Assembly: GCA_020444065.1 (NCBI GenBank)
Contig: JAHLLQ010000001.1
Span: forward strand, 558,001 to 622,000
DNA from: a bacterium
GTDB taxonomy: Bacteria > Sumerlaeota > Sumerlaeia > SLMS01 > JAHLLQ01
Direction of reading: 5' to 3'
Length of the DNA: 64,000 nucleotides
The notes under the pieces: generated by a model
What the model was told of the DNA's origin: nothing
Database searches by the model: none
The model's input: only the letters and a program-made list of their open reading frames with translations
In this document: in pieces, positions 1 to 8,247 of the stretch
Numbering within the stretch: position 1 is the first letter of the stretch
How the letters are laid out: every line of letters begins with the position of its first letter
Program-made: the position numbers and the translations under genes

Positions 1-2474
1 CGTGCCGCGGAACGACACCCGGCGGCGTAGAAGCCCCAGTAACCCCCGCGGACGATCCGATCTCTGGCCGCAGGCTCCGTCCACGCAGAGCCGTCGTCAG
101 GTGCGTCTTCATACGATCCATGCCACCAGTCCTGGCACCACTCGTAGACATTGCCGTGCATGTCGAACAACCCGAAGCCGTTCGGCAACTTCTCCCCCAC
201 CGGCTTTGGTCCGGCGGGCGTGTTATCGCCACAGAACCACATGAATTTCTTGCGCGTGCCATCCATCCCGCATGTGTCGTTGGCTCCAAGGGAATCGCCG
301 AACGCAAAACGAGTCGATGTGCCGGCGCGGCAGGCGTATTCCCATTCCGCTTCGCTTGGCAGTCGAACGTGAATCCCGTCCTGTCCGGTTTCCCGCAGGT
401 GGGCATTCAGAGCGGTCACGAAGTCGTGGGCCTCGTTCCAACTGATGGATTGCGCGGGATGATCGCCGGGGGCATCGAATCGCTCGCCCATCAGGGCTTC
501 CCACTGGGCGACGGTGACCTCGAATTCGCCCAGCAGGAAGTCATCCGACAGGGAGACCCAGTGCTGCGGACCTTCGGAAGGCCAGCGACCACGCTCATGC
601 ATCGGCGAGCCCATGCGAAACGACCCGGATGGGATTTGCACGAAGGCCATCTCGACATCGTCGGGCAACCTGATCCGCAAATTGCTGTCCGGCTTCGGCA
701 CGGAGTAAATGTCCAGATGATCCAGAAAAATCGAACCGCCCGGCTCCATCGGTTCCCACGAGGCATCGGCAAGCAAATCGAAGGAGACGAGCAGGTTTCC
801 TCCGATGCCGATGTTTGGCGGGAAATACACGCGATAGTGCGCCGGCGACGTCGCGGTTAGTGCGTTTGCGCCGGTTGAGACGATGCTCATGTGGCGACTG
901 GTTCGGAAGGACGATTCATTCAGGCGAAGACGAAAGGTTGGAACATGGTCGGGGTTTGCGATGTCGGTTCCAACGGTAAATGCCGCGAAGTAGATCCGAT
1001 TCGATTCCAATTCCACGTTGTTTCTTCGATCGAGCGTCGAACCCCAAAACCCAAACTGAAGGGATTCTGTTTCGGCTGTCTGGATGCCCAGGCGCCCGTG
1101 TTCTTCGTCATAGAGGGGGTGAGACTCTGCATACAATCCCGGCAGCGTGTATGGCTGCCACCCGTCTGTGCCCGTATCGAAACTGAATGATTTCTCCTTG
1201 TGCGCGTTCGCGAAAGCTGCGGCAGGAACCGGGCGGATGTCGACGGAGCCAAGCACGTCGCGCGTCGCCGCCAGTTCGAGTGGAAGGAGATTCTTCGCCT
1301 CGACCTGCGTGTGGAAGTCTGTGCTCCCTGCGGGCGGCTGGAAGTACATCGTGAGATCTTCGGGAAGCGGCACGTCGGAGGTTCCACCTGAGGCCGGCAG
1401 TTCGACCGTGAGAACGTCCATCTGCGAATTGTCCTGAGACGAAACTCGCAGTCGCACCTGCCCAACCATCAGGCGGTCGAGTTCGACAAGATTGGCCCGA
1501 TAGGTCGCCGCAAAGACGATCGAGCCATCGGTGCTGTCGATCGGGAGCGGAAGGCCTCTTCTCTCCGGTATGCGGGTGCCTCCGTCGATGGGTTCTTGTT
1601 TGGATGACAACCATTCCGCATCCTGATCTGCGAATGAGAACCCTTCGCGATCTGGAGGAACAGTGAAATCCAGCAGAACCCGAAATCCGGTCGAGGCGGA
1701 ACGCGTGTCGGGATCTTCTCTCCATCGGGATGCGGACCGGCACAGGCGCGCAGGCGAGTTCCAACTGCCACCCCGCAGAACCCGCGAGGACTCGTTGGCA
1801 GGAGAGTTAGAATCAATTTCCCAGAACGAATTCGCGCACCATTCGCCGGCGTTCCCTGCCATATCGACAAGGCCCCAGGCATTTGCCTTCTTCAGGCCAA
1901 CCGGATGCGCGTAGCGTTCGCCGGCGTCCCACGCGTTTCCTTGATACCAGGCGCAGTCATCGATCGCAGCCGCTTCTCTTCCCCAGAAGAAGGGCGAAGA
2001 TGTTCCCGCACGACAGGCATACTCCCATTCCGATTCCACGGGGAGACGTGCAGCGAGAAACGAGCGACCGGATTCCTGGAGATGCCGATTCACGGTTTCC
2101 ACAAAGCGCTGCGCGTCATCCCACGAGACGTACACCGCCGGGCTTTGCGGGTCATCGCTGACGAATTCCCGTCCTGCCCAAGGCGACGAGCGCATGACTG
2201 CGCGCCATTGGGCCTTCGTCACTTCGGATTGGCCGAGGAAGAAGTCCTCCGGGATCGTCACCGTCTCGGGAGGAAGTTCAGAAGGCATTCGTCCGAGTTC
2301 CTCTTCAGCGGATCCCATTATGTAGGTACCGGCCGGGATCCGGACCATCTGCATCGATTCATCGCCAGGAAGTTGGAGGGCAAAAGAGTCTTCTGCGGCG
2401 CCCGCTCCCGCCGCGCAGACGGCAATTGCCAGAACGAGCAATAGGAGCCCGGGTTGCATCCGTCCCTGAATCAT
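1..2474 (-). CDS. Secreted protein with two FGE-sulfatase domains (3' end off window)
   Basis: An open frame runs without a stop from the ATG at 2474 to the left edge (824 codons seen), so the C-terminus is missing. GGAGG lies 11 nt before the ATG. The N-terminus has a signal peptide (QPGLLLLVLAIAVCAAGAGA). The first formylglycine-generating-enzyme-like domain covers about residues 38-290: MVRIPAGTYIMGS, EVTKAQWRAVM, LPVESEWEYACRAGT, GLVDMAGNAGEWC, VLRGGSWN and a closing TGFRVLLD. A beta-rich middle region follows (about 310-595), then a second FGE domain from about residue 605 (MAFVQIPSGSFRMGS, LPSEAEWEYACRAGT, GLFDMHGNVYEWCQDWW) cut off by the edge. In the first domain RGGSWN is followed by a single cysteine (RLCRSASR), so the paired catalytic cysteines of true sulfatase-activating FGE look absent; a structural, binding or other oxidative role is likelier. 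The last part of the middle region matches the C-terminus of the pseudo-subtilisin at 23560-26196. Confidence 0.88.
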   Translation of the reverse strand, partial: MIQGRMQPGLLLLVLAIAVCAAGAGAAEDSFALQLPGDESMQMVRIPAGTYIMGSAEEELGRMPSELPPETVTIPEDFFLGQSEVTKAQWRAVMRSSPWAGREFVSDDPQSPAVYVSWDDAQRFVETVNRHLQESGRSFLAARLPVESEWEYACRAGTSSPFFWGREAAAIDDCAWYQGNAWDAGERYAHPVGLKKANAWGLVDMAGNAGEWCANSFWEIDSNSPANESSRVLRGGSWNSPARLCRSASRWREDPDTRSASTGFRVLLDFTVPPDREGFSFADQDAEWLSSKQEPIDGGTRIPERRGLPLPIDSTDGSIVFAATYRANLVELDRLMVGQVRLRVSSQDNSQMDVLTVELPASGGTSDVPLPEDLTMYFQPPAGSTDFHTQVEAKNLLPLELAATRDVLGSVDIRPVPAAAFANAHKEKSFSFDTGTDGWQPYTLPGLYAESHPLYDEEHGRLGIQTAETESLQFGFWGSTLDRRNNVELESNRIYFAAFTVGTDIANPDHVPTFRLRLNESSFRTSRHMSIVSTGANALTATSPAHYRVYFPPNIGIGGNLLVSFDLLADASWEPMEPGGSIFLDHLDIYSVPKPDSNLRIRLPDDVEMAFVQIPSGSFRMGSPMHERGRWPSEGPQHWVSLSDDFLLGEFEVTVAQWEALMGERFDAPGDHPAQSISWNEAHDFVTALNAHLRETGQDGIHVRLPSEAEWEYACRAGTSTRFAFGDSLGANDTCGMDGTRKKFMWFCGDNTPAGPKPVGEKLPNGFGLFDMHGNVYEWCQDWWHGSYEDAPDDGSAWTEPAARDRIVRGGYWGFYAAGCRSAA

Positions 2475-2562
2475 GCCCCGCCTTTCCTCCGCCAGAGGTT
2501 GGCAAAGGATTACGAAGAGCGAGGTGAGACGCAAGGAAAACTGGTGTCAAACACCGAATCCA

Positions 2563-2599
2563 GAAACCCGCCGGGCACAATTGGCAGTGCCCGGCGGGT
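2563..2599 (-). terminator. Rho-independent terminator after the 110-aa orphan
   Basis: A perfect 13-bp inverted repeat (2566-2578 with 2587-2599; arms ACCCGCCGGGCAC and GTGCCCGGCGGGT, 8-nt loop) is followed on the minus strand by TTTC. It sits 27 bases past the stop of the 110-aa gene and before the FGE gene, so it separates the kinase unit from the FGE gene. Confidence 0.8.
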
Positions 2600-2626
2600 G
2601 CGAATAATCCATCCCCAGTCGACCAA

Positions 2627-2959
2627 TCAGTAGCCGTTATAGGCGGCTTCCATCACTGAATCGATCTGCGCCTGCGTAAGATTGTCCCCGATCACTGCGA
2701 CGACAAACTTCTGTCCGCCCTTGCTGTAGTTCTTGACGAAATCCCCATCCTCGCCACACAGGAGCGCCGAGGCAGACATCGCCATCGAGGTTGCAGGATA
2801 GTACTTCTTCTTGGGCTTCTTGCCTGGGTTTGGCGCGACGTAGTTTGTTCCAGACGCCGAATCGCCTTCCTCGTCGGAGACGGTCACATAGACGATGATG
2901 CCATCGTCATCCGCCTTGGTCAGAGAGGAATCCAGTGCACTGCGTACTGTGTCTGACAT
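2627..2959 (-). CDS. Hypothetical small protein (110 aa) downstream of the kinase
   Basis: I do not recognise this family. The ATG at 2959 is preceded by AGGAGC about 10 nt upstream. The protein has no signal peptide or membrane segment. It has an acidic N-terminal part (DDDGIIVYVTVSDEEGDSASG), a basic patch (PGKKPKKKYYP) and a hydrophobic C-terminal part ending QIDSVMEAAYNGY. It lies 81 bases after the stop of the Ser/Thr kinase on the same strand and a strong terminator closes the unit, so the two genes are probably co-transcribed. Short Ser/Thr-rich stretches (TSMAMSAS, SALDSSLT) could be phospho-sites, but that is a guess. Confidence 0.65.
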   Translation of the reverse strand: MSDTVRSALDSSLTKADDDGIIVYVTVSDEEGDSASGTNYVAPNPGKKPKKKYYPATSMAMSASALLCGEDGDFVKNYSKGGQKFVVAVIGDNLTQAQIDSVMEAAYNGY

Positions 2960-3040
2960 GGTTTCGAGTGCTCCTATATGAGTTTTCCCGCCCTGTCTCC
3001 AGAATGCGGGTTAGTGCCATGGAATTTCCCTCCACTCAGA

Positions 3041-5752
3041 TTACGGACCGATTCGATTCTGGATGCGGTCCCAGATATCTCCTGCTCCGTCCAGTTCCGT
3101 TTTGATCTTATCCAGGTGCTGCACATCCTGCCAGGCCTTGGCGAATTCGTCGTCTGCGGCACTTGCGTCTCCCTCCGCCAATCGTGCCTCGCCCTTGGCC
3201 CAATGGGCGGTCGCGAGATACTCCCAGATTCTGAATGGAGGGTTCTCAAGTTGCTCCAGCGTGAGCAATGTCTCGATGCTCTCGTTCGCGTAGGAGATTG
3301 CGCCGTCATTGTCACCGGCACAGAGCGCAAGCTCGGCTGCCAGGGCGGTCAATTCGCCAAGCGTGTAGGAGCGGGAGAGGTTATCCTCTCGGGCGGCCGC
3401 GAGATGGCGTTGCTCTTTCAGAGCCTGGTCGACGGTATCGAGTCCTTCTGCGCAACGATTCAGCGCCAGGAGGGCTTGGGCCTTCCTCATCCTCAGACGA
3501 ACGAGATCCTGCAGTTGATAAGGATCCTGGAGAGAGGGATCCCGGCGACTGATGCTTCCGTCGATGGCTCGCTGGATTCGCGCCAGGCCGCTCGGATCAT
3601 CGAGGTACTTGACGGCGAGGACGCCGATCATGCTGTCGGCGTTCTCAAGATTCTGCGCCATGCTTTGATCGTCGGAATCCAGCTGTTCCAGCTTCTCGAA
3701 CAGCTTCTTCGCCTCGTCGTGCAGTTGGCGCCCCTGCTCCATGTTGCCTTCCTGGAAAGCCAGGTGCGATGCCATGCAGGCAAGCCAAAGCTGTCGGGAT
3801 GCGTGGTAGGGCTTGGGCGACTGTGAGGCGAGCGCCGAAGCGTAACGGTGTGCCTCGGTCAGATTCCTCTCCCACTCGCCGATGTCGCCGCGAAGGGCTT
3901 CGATGGAAACCAGCGATTCCTTTCCGATGATCAAGTCCGCCAGGTAGGTTTCCTTGTTGGTTTCGCGAAATGCTTTAACCTGCAGTTCGAGCGCATTCTT
4001 CACGGCGCTGCGCGCCTTGTCCAGATCGAGGGTTGCCGCAAAGACGTCCGAAAGCCTGAGATAGGTCCAGGCCTGCATACGCAGATCTTCGGGAGTCAGC
4101 GTCCCAACATCCTTGTTCTGGTAATACTGAAGCCCCAGTTGGGCGATACTGTGCAACGACTCCAACCGATCCACCGACCTGAGTGGAATATCGAGCTCGT
4201 AAAGCACCTCTTCGAGCGTCGTTTCCATATCGTCTCTGGCTTCCTGGGCTTCCTGCCGTCGCGCGTCGGCAATGTCACGCTGTTCGGCCAGTTGGACGTT
4301 CTTGTCCTCGATCGCCTTGCGACTCTTCTGCTGCTGATGAGCGAATCCCACGGCTCCGATGATCACGATCAGCAGGAGAAGAAACGATGCGGCCAATGCT
4401 AACCTGCGTTGGCGGGCATGGCGCTTCTGCTGAAGGTCCGCCTCCGCAATCCGTCGTTCGAGGTCGACCCGCGTTTCGTCCTCGGCTGGAAGGCCAACGC
4501 AGGCGCCGCGCGCGAATCCCAGGTCGCGCTGGCGCAACGCGTGTTCGATCTGAAGCACGACCAGTTTCCGCCGGAGCTGTTCCGCCTCAGGGTTTCCAGG
4601 CCACAGGTCCCTCGCCGCATTCGCCTGCTGGATCAATGAACCGACGGTCTTGTAGTCGTAAGCTGTCTCGTCGAGAACGGCGACCTTCCTGGCCACTTCG
4701 TCCGAGAGCTTTCTGCTGTCTTCCTGCTTCCCGATGCCGTCGATGTACTCTTCCACGGCCTTGCGAACGGCCAGGACGGATTCCGGGCGAGCTTCCGGTC
4801 TCGTGGAGAAGCATTGCTTAATGATCGCCTGCAATTCTTCCGGGGCATCCTTCGGTACAAGGCGATGTTTGTTCTCGTGAATCGCCAACATCGCCGTCGC
4901 GTAGACAGAGACTTCGCGCGGAGGGTGTCCGGTCAGAATCTCGAAGAGCACGCCTCCCAACAGGTAAATGTCAGTGTGGCGCCCGATGCGATCGTTCGAG
5001 GTGTCCACCTGCTCCGGCGCCATATAGGCGGGTGTTCCGCAGGCGACCGAGGACGACTCGCGTGTCGGCATCAGCCCACTCGCGCCCTCATCCAGCTTTC
5101 GAGTCGCCGTGAACTCGTCGACTAGCACGATCGCCATTCCCCAGTCGGTCAGGTAGACTTCACCGTATTCGCCGACGATGACCTGGCTTGGCTTGATGTC
5201 TCTGTGGATGATGCCGCGATCGTGCGCATAGGCCAATGCATTGCACATCGCGATGAAGATGCGCAGGTGGCGCGAAAGATAACTGAATGAGGGCTTTTCG
5301 CCATCGCCGGGATGCTCCTGGCGAATCAGGCGACTCCACGGCGTGCCGCGGGCAAGTTTCATCGCCAGCGCCGGCTGATCGGCACCGTATCGCTCCACGC
5401 GGCACATCTGGTGAATGGGAATGATGTTAGGGTGATCGAGGGCGCCTGCCACCATGGCTTCTTTTCGGAAGCTCTCTTCGTCGTGACCAAGCAGCACCTT
5501 CACCGCGACCATACGGTGGAGTTCTTCCTGTCGGGCCAGCCAGACTTCGCCCTGGCCGCCTGCTCCGATTCGTTTGAAGAATCGGAAGTCTCCATCACAG
5601 GAGACATCTTCAACCTTTGCAGGAAGCGTGGCTCCCTCTTCCAGGGCGCGCGTTGGCGTCTGGGAGAGAAGTGAGGCGACCTCAGCGTCGCTCATCGGCC
5701 CAAAGAGCCGGTCGTCGCCGAAGCCATCAGTCGTAGTGGTGGTATCCGTCAT
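3041..5752 (-). CDS. Transmembrane Ser/Thr protein kinase with TPR-like C-terminal half
   Basis: A PknB-type (Hanks) kinase of 903 aa. The kinase domain spans roughly residues 57-335: glycine loop RIGAGGQGEVWLA, VAVKV with the ATP-binding lysine, catalytic loop HRDIKPSQV, magnesium loop DWG in place of DFG, then GTPAYMAPEQ and the C-lobe DIYLLGGVLFEILTG. The HRD and APE signatures are intact, so it should be active; DWG variants are common in Planctomycetes-like kinases. A linker leads to one membrane helix (LALAASFLLLLIVIIGAVGF, about residues 444-463), then a coiled coil (SRKAIEDKNVQLAEQRDIADARRQ) and a long helical TPR-like region to the end. The helix would place the kinase inside the cell and the helical repeats outside. 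A tyrosine/dual-specificity phosphatase gene lies directly upstream on the same strand and a small orphan gene follows. The start is the ATG at 5752. Confidence 0.93.
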   Translation of the reverse strand: MTDTTTTTDGFGDDRLFGPMSDAEVASLLSQTPTRALEEGATLPAKVEDVSCDGDFRFFKRIGAGGQGEVWLARQEELHRMVAVKVLLGHDEESFRKEAMVAGALDHPNIIPIHQMCRVERYGADQPALAMKLARGTPWSRLIRQEHPGDGEKPSFSYLSRHLRIFIAMCNALAYAHDRGIIHRDIKPSQVIVGEYGEVYLTDWGMAIVLVDEFTATRKLDEGASGLMPTRESSSVACGTPAYMAPEQVDTSNDRIGRHTDIYLLGGVLFEILTGHPPREVSVYATAMLAIHENKHRLVPKDAPEELQAIIKQCFSTRPEARPESVLAVRKAVEEYIDGIGKQEDSRKLSDEVARKVAVLDETAYDYKTVGSLIQQANAARDLWPGNPEAEQLRRKLVVLQIEHALRQRDLGFARGACVGLPAEDETRVDLERRIAEADLQQKRHARQRRLALAASFLLLLIVIIGAVGFAHQQQKSRKAIEDKNVQLAEQRDIADARRQEAQEARDDMETTLEEVLYELDIPLRSVDRLESLHSIAQLGLQYYQNKDVGTLTPEDLRMQAWTYLRLSDVFAATLDLDKARSAVKNALELQVKAFRETNKETYLADLIIGKESLVSIEALRGDIGEWERNLTEAHRYASALASQSPKPYHASRQLWLACMASHLAFQEGNMEQGRQLHDEAKKLFEKLEQLDSDDQSMAQNLENADSMIGVLAVKYLDDPSGLARIQRAIDGSISRRDPSLQDPYQLQDLVRLRMRKAQALLALNRCAEGLDTVDQALKEQRHLAAAREDNLSRSYTLGELTALAAELALCAGDNDGAISYANESIETLLTLEQLENPPFRIWEYLATAHWAKGEARLAEGDASAADDEFAKAWQDVQHLDKIKTELDGAGDIWDRIQNRIGP

Positions 5753-5901
5753 GGTTGGATCGCTCGCAATCCTCCCAAAGGCGGTGGATGTAATACTTCT
5801 GAGTTTCTACAACAGACCTCACAGTTGCGGTTGATCCCGGAGGTGTCGATGGAAAACGGCGGTTCCCGAGCATCGTGCCGGAGGAATGTGGCCGCGGATG
5901 A

Positions 5902-6363
5902 TCAGCCGTGGATTTCCTTGTCCCACTGGCGGATCGACTGCTCTTGCTGAAAGGTTTCGATGCTGCCGGGGCGGAGGCGGCGGATCGCCTGGATGGCCTC
6001 GTCGGCCGACATTCCAGTCGTTACAAGGTAGGTGGCCAGCATCGTCCCGGTTCGTCCGATACCGGCTCGGCAATGCACCAGAACCGCCCCCGAGTCGCGG
6101 GAAAGCTGCGTCTGAACGAAACTGGTGAAGTCACGGATCTGCTCGAGGGTTGGAGGCGTAAAGTCAGCAATTGGAAGGTGGTACCCCTCCATTCCTTGTT
6201 CCTCAAGGGCCTCCGGCGGCAGCGGGTCCTCCGTCAACGTGACGACCGCGGCGAAGCCCTTGCGCCGCAGCGCGGCTAGCTCATCTTCAAGCGTGGACCA
6301 CATCCCGGGATAGGCCGACCCGGCCAGCTTGCCGTCTATGATGTAGGAGAAATTCCCAAGCAC
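5902..6363 (-). CDS. Dual-specificity / tyrosine phosphatase-like protein
   Basis: A cysteine-dependent phosphatase of about 153 aa with the P-loop HCRAGIGRTG (CX5R) and a likely general-acid aspartate in PIADFTPP. It resembles small DSP/PTP enzymes such as the CDC14-like and atypical DSP groups. I place the start at the GTG at 6363 (VLGNFSYIIDGKLAGSAYPG), which has GGGGAGGAAAGG 6-10 nt upstream; an ATG at 6489 in the same frame would add about 42 low-complexity residues and run into the divergent gene. It is followed 150 bases later by the Ser/Thr kinase, so the two probably act as a writer/eraser pair. Confidence 0.88.
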   Translation of the reverse strand: MLGNFSYIIDGKLAGSAYPGMWSTLEDELAALRRKGFAAVVTLTEDPLPPEALEEQGMEGYHLPIADFTPPTLEQIRDFTSFVQTQLSRDSGAVLVHCRAGIGRTGTMLATYLVTTGMSADEAIQAIRRLRPGSIETFQQEQSIRQWDKEIHG

Positions 6364-6613
6364 GAATTTGACCTTTCCTCCCCTTGGCGAGGGCCCGTAT
6401 TCAAGGGGGAGTCGGGTTCGCGGATCAAGGTCGAAGGCAGGGAAAAGGCAACCTCCCGCTTGCGCACCCACCCCTGCATCCAGGATCATCAGGCGTTATG
6501 TGCTGCGACTTCGATTACGACGAGGCCTGATCCCGTTGTCCGATAAGAAATCAACCAAGTACACCGATGAGGCGATCCGGCGGGCGAAACAGCTCCGCAA
6601 GGATATCATTCGC

Positions 6614-8122
6614 ATGGATCCGCGCGAATCGAATAGCTTCATCCATCGCACCATCATACGCATTTCGCGGTTCTTCATCATCCTGTGGAAGGAGATGACG
6701 ACCGAGTACATGTTCCAACGCGCAGCATCGTTGACCTACACGACGATTCTGTCGCTGTTCCCCCTGCTTGTGATGATTACGTCGCTGGCCTCGGTGTTCT
6801 ACACGCCCGAGCAGGAGGAGCAGTTGGTCTCCTTCATCGAGCAGCGACTGCTGCCGCCGACGGACGCGGGAATCCTGACGACTGCTGAGATCAAGGTGCA
6901 GGACGAGCGGGAAGAGGAAATCTCGACGATCGTTACAGATATCCGCCAGATGTCTGAGACCTATCGAAAGAGCGCCGGCCGCGTCGGTGTGATGGGTTTT
7001 GTCGGTGTTCTCATCGCGGCTATCCTGATGTACAAATCCATCGAGTCGGCTTTCGAGGCGGCGTGGGAGCTAGACATAAGACCCACCTTTGGCAGAACGA
7101 TCACAGGCTTCACCACCTTGATTGTCCTTGTGCCGCTATTCGTGGGTATATCGGTGACGGTATCTTCCTTTGTTGTGGGCTATTTGTCCGATACGAAACC
7201 GGAGGATGCTGCTGTCGAAATGACGGAGATCCGTGGCCTGAAGCACCGACCCACAGAGAAGGAACTTCAGGCGACGGTACCCAATGACGTCCCAACGACA
7301 ACGGTGGCTGCAACGCAATCCGGCTCAAATGGCGGCGACGGCGAGCCGAGCAGCCGCGTGGCCAGCATGCTGTTGAGCCTCTTCCCTCCCCTGCTGAACA
7401 GTCTCTTCCTGGCATTGGCGTACACGCTGGTGCCTCCAACTCGAGTGCGATTCAAGTATGCGCTGATCGGCGGATTCACGGCGGGCATTCTGTGGGAGTG
7501 CGCGAAGGTTGCGTTCTTCTTCTATGTCTGGATGTCCGCCACGCGCCGGGAACTCATCAAGTCGCTGGGTGCCGTACCGATCTTCCTGATCTGGATCTAC
7601 TTCACCTGGATCGTCTTCCTGCTTGGCAACATGCTGACGTTCGTTAGCCAGAACTTTCGCCAATTGCACGAAGTCTACTTTCGTCGGCGGGATCATTCGA
7701 ATCTCGATAGCCGACTGCTTGTCGGGGCGATGCTGGTGGCGGCCGACTCTTACTCGAGCGGTGAGGGTGGTGTGACGAGCGCCGACCTGGTCGAGCGCCT
7801 CGGTGTTGACTTCCGAGAGGCGAATCAGTTCATCCAGTACCTTGAGCGCAAGAAGCTGCTGGCCCGCACGAAGCTCGAACGCTACGTGCCTTCGCGCCCG
7901 CCGAACCGAATTCAACTGGGCCAGTTGCTTGTCCTCGGCGGTGATCCGTCAATGCTGTCTGCCCTGCAGGACAGCAGCGGGACTCTCTCCCCCGTGGGAG
8001 GGACCTTGAAGGCATTGGACAGGCATCTGAAGAGCTTCGGGGCGGATCGGACACTTGATGAATTGCTGATCGAGTTCGGCGCGGATGACTCTCCCCAGCC
8101 CATTATTGGGGATGACGAATAA
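6614..8122 (+). CDS. YihY/BrkB-family membrane protein with C-terminal winged-helix-like region
   Basis: This is a UPF0761 (YihY, formerly misnamed RNase BN) inner-membrane protein. Its family signatures are FQRAASLTYTTILSLFPLLVMITSL near the N-terminus and the later helices GFVGVLIAAILMY, IVLVPLFVGISVTV, LLNSLFLALAYTLVPPTRVRFKYALIGGFTAGILWE and IFLIWIYFTWIVFLLGN. A hydrophilic, Thr/Ser-rich insertion sits between helices (about 7190-7350). After the membrane part comes a soluble region (VGAMLVAADSYSSGEGGVTSADLVERLGV) that looks like a winged helix. The ATG at 6614 has AAGGA 10 nt upstream. The frame stays open upstream and GTG 6500 or TTG 6537 would add the basic helix KKSTKYTDEAIRRAKQLRKD; that stretch reads like protein, so the true start is uncertain. 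Function of the family is unsettled. Confidence 0.88.
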   Translation: MDPRESNSFIHRTIIRISRFFIILWKEMTTEYMFQRAASLTYTTILSLFPLLVMITSLASVFYTPEQEEQLVSFIEQRLLPPTDAGILTTAEIKVQDEREEEISTIVTDIRQMSETYRKSAGRVGVMGFVGVLIAAILMYKSIESAFEAAWELDIRPTFGRTITGFTTLIVLVPLFVGISVTVSSFVVGYLSDTKPEDAAVEMTEIRGLKHRPTEKELQATVPNDVPTTTVAATQSGSNGGDGEPSSRVASMLLSLFPPLLNSLFLALAYTLVPPTRVRFKYALIGGFTAGILWECAKVAFFFYVWMSATRRELIKSLGAVPIFLIWIYFTWIVFLLGNMLTFVSQNFRQLHEVYFRRRDHSNLDSRLLVGAMLVAADSYSSGEGGVTSADLVERLGVDFREANQFIQYLERKKLLARTKLERYVPSRPPNRIQLGQLLVLGGDPSMLSALQDSSGTLSPVGGTLKALDRHLKSFGADRTLDELLIEFGADDSPQPIIGDDE

Positions 8123-8247
8123 TGTGACTCGCCCAGAATCCCGTCATCAACGCCTGTCCCTGTGAGTTGAGTTGACGACAGGCGGTTCCAGACGGATGAT
8201 TGAGATGTGTCGAATCGCTATTCCGGAGTCGTAAAGGGGAAATTGAG

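Noticed and set aside
8151-8184. CGCCTGTC/GACAGGCG inverted repeat after the YihY gene considered as a terminator
   Set aside because: The loop is 18 nt and no T run follows.
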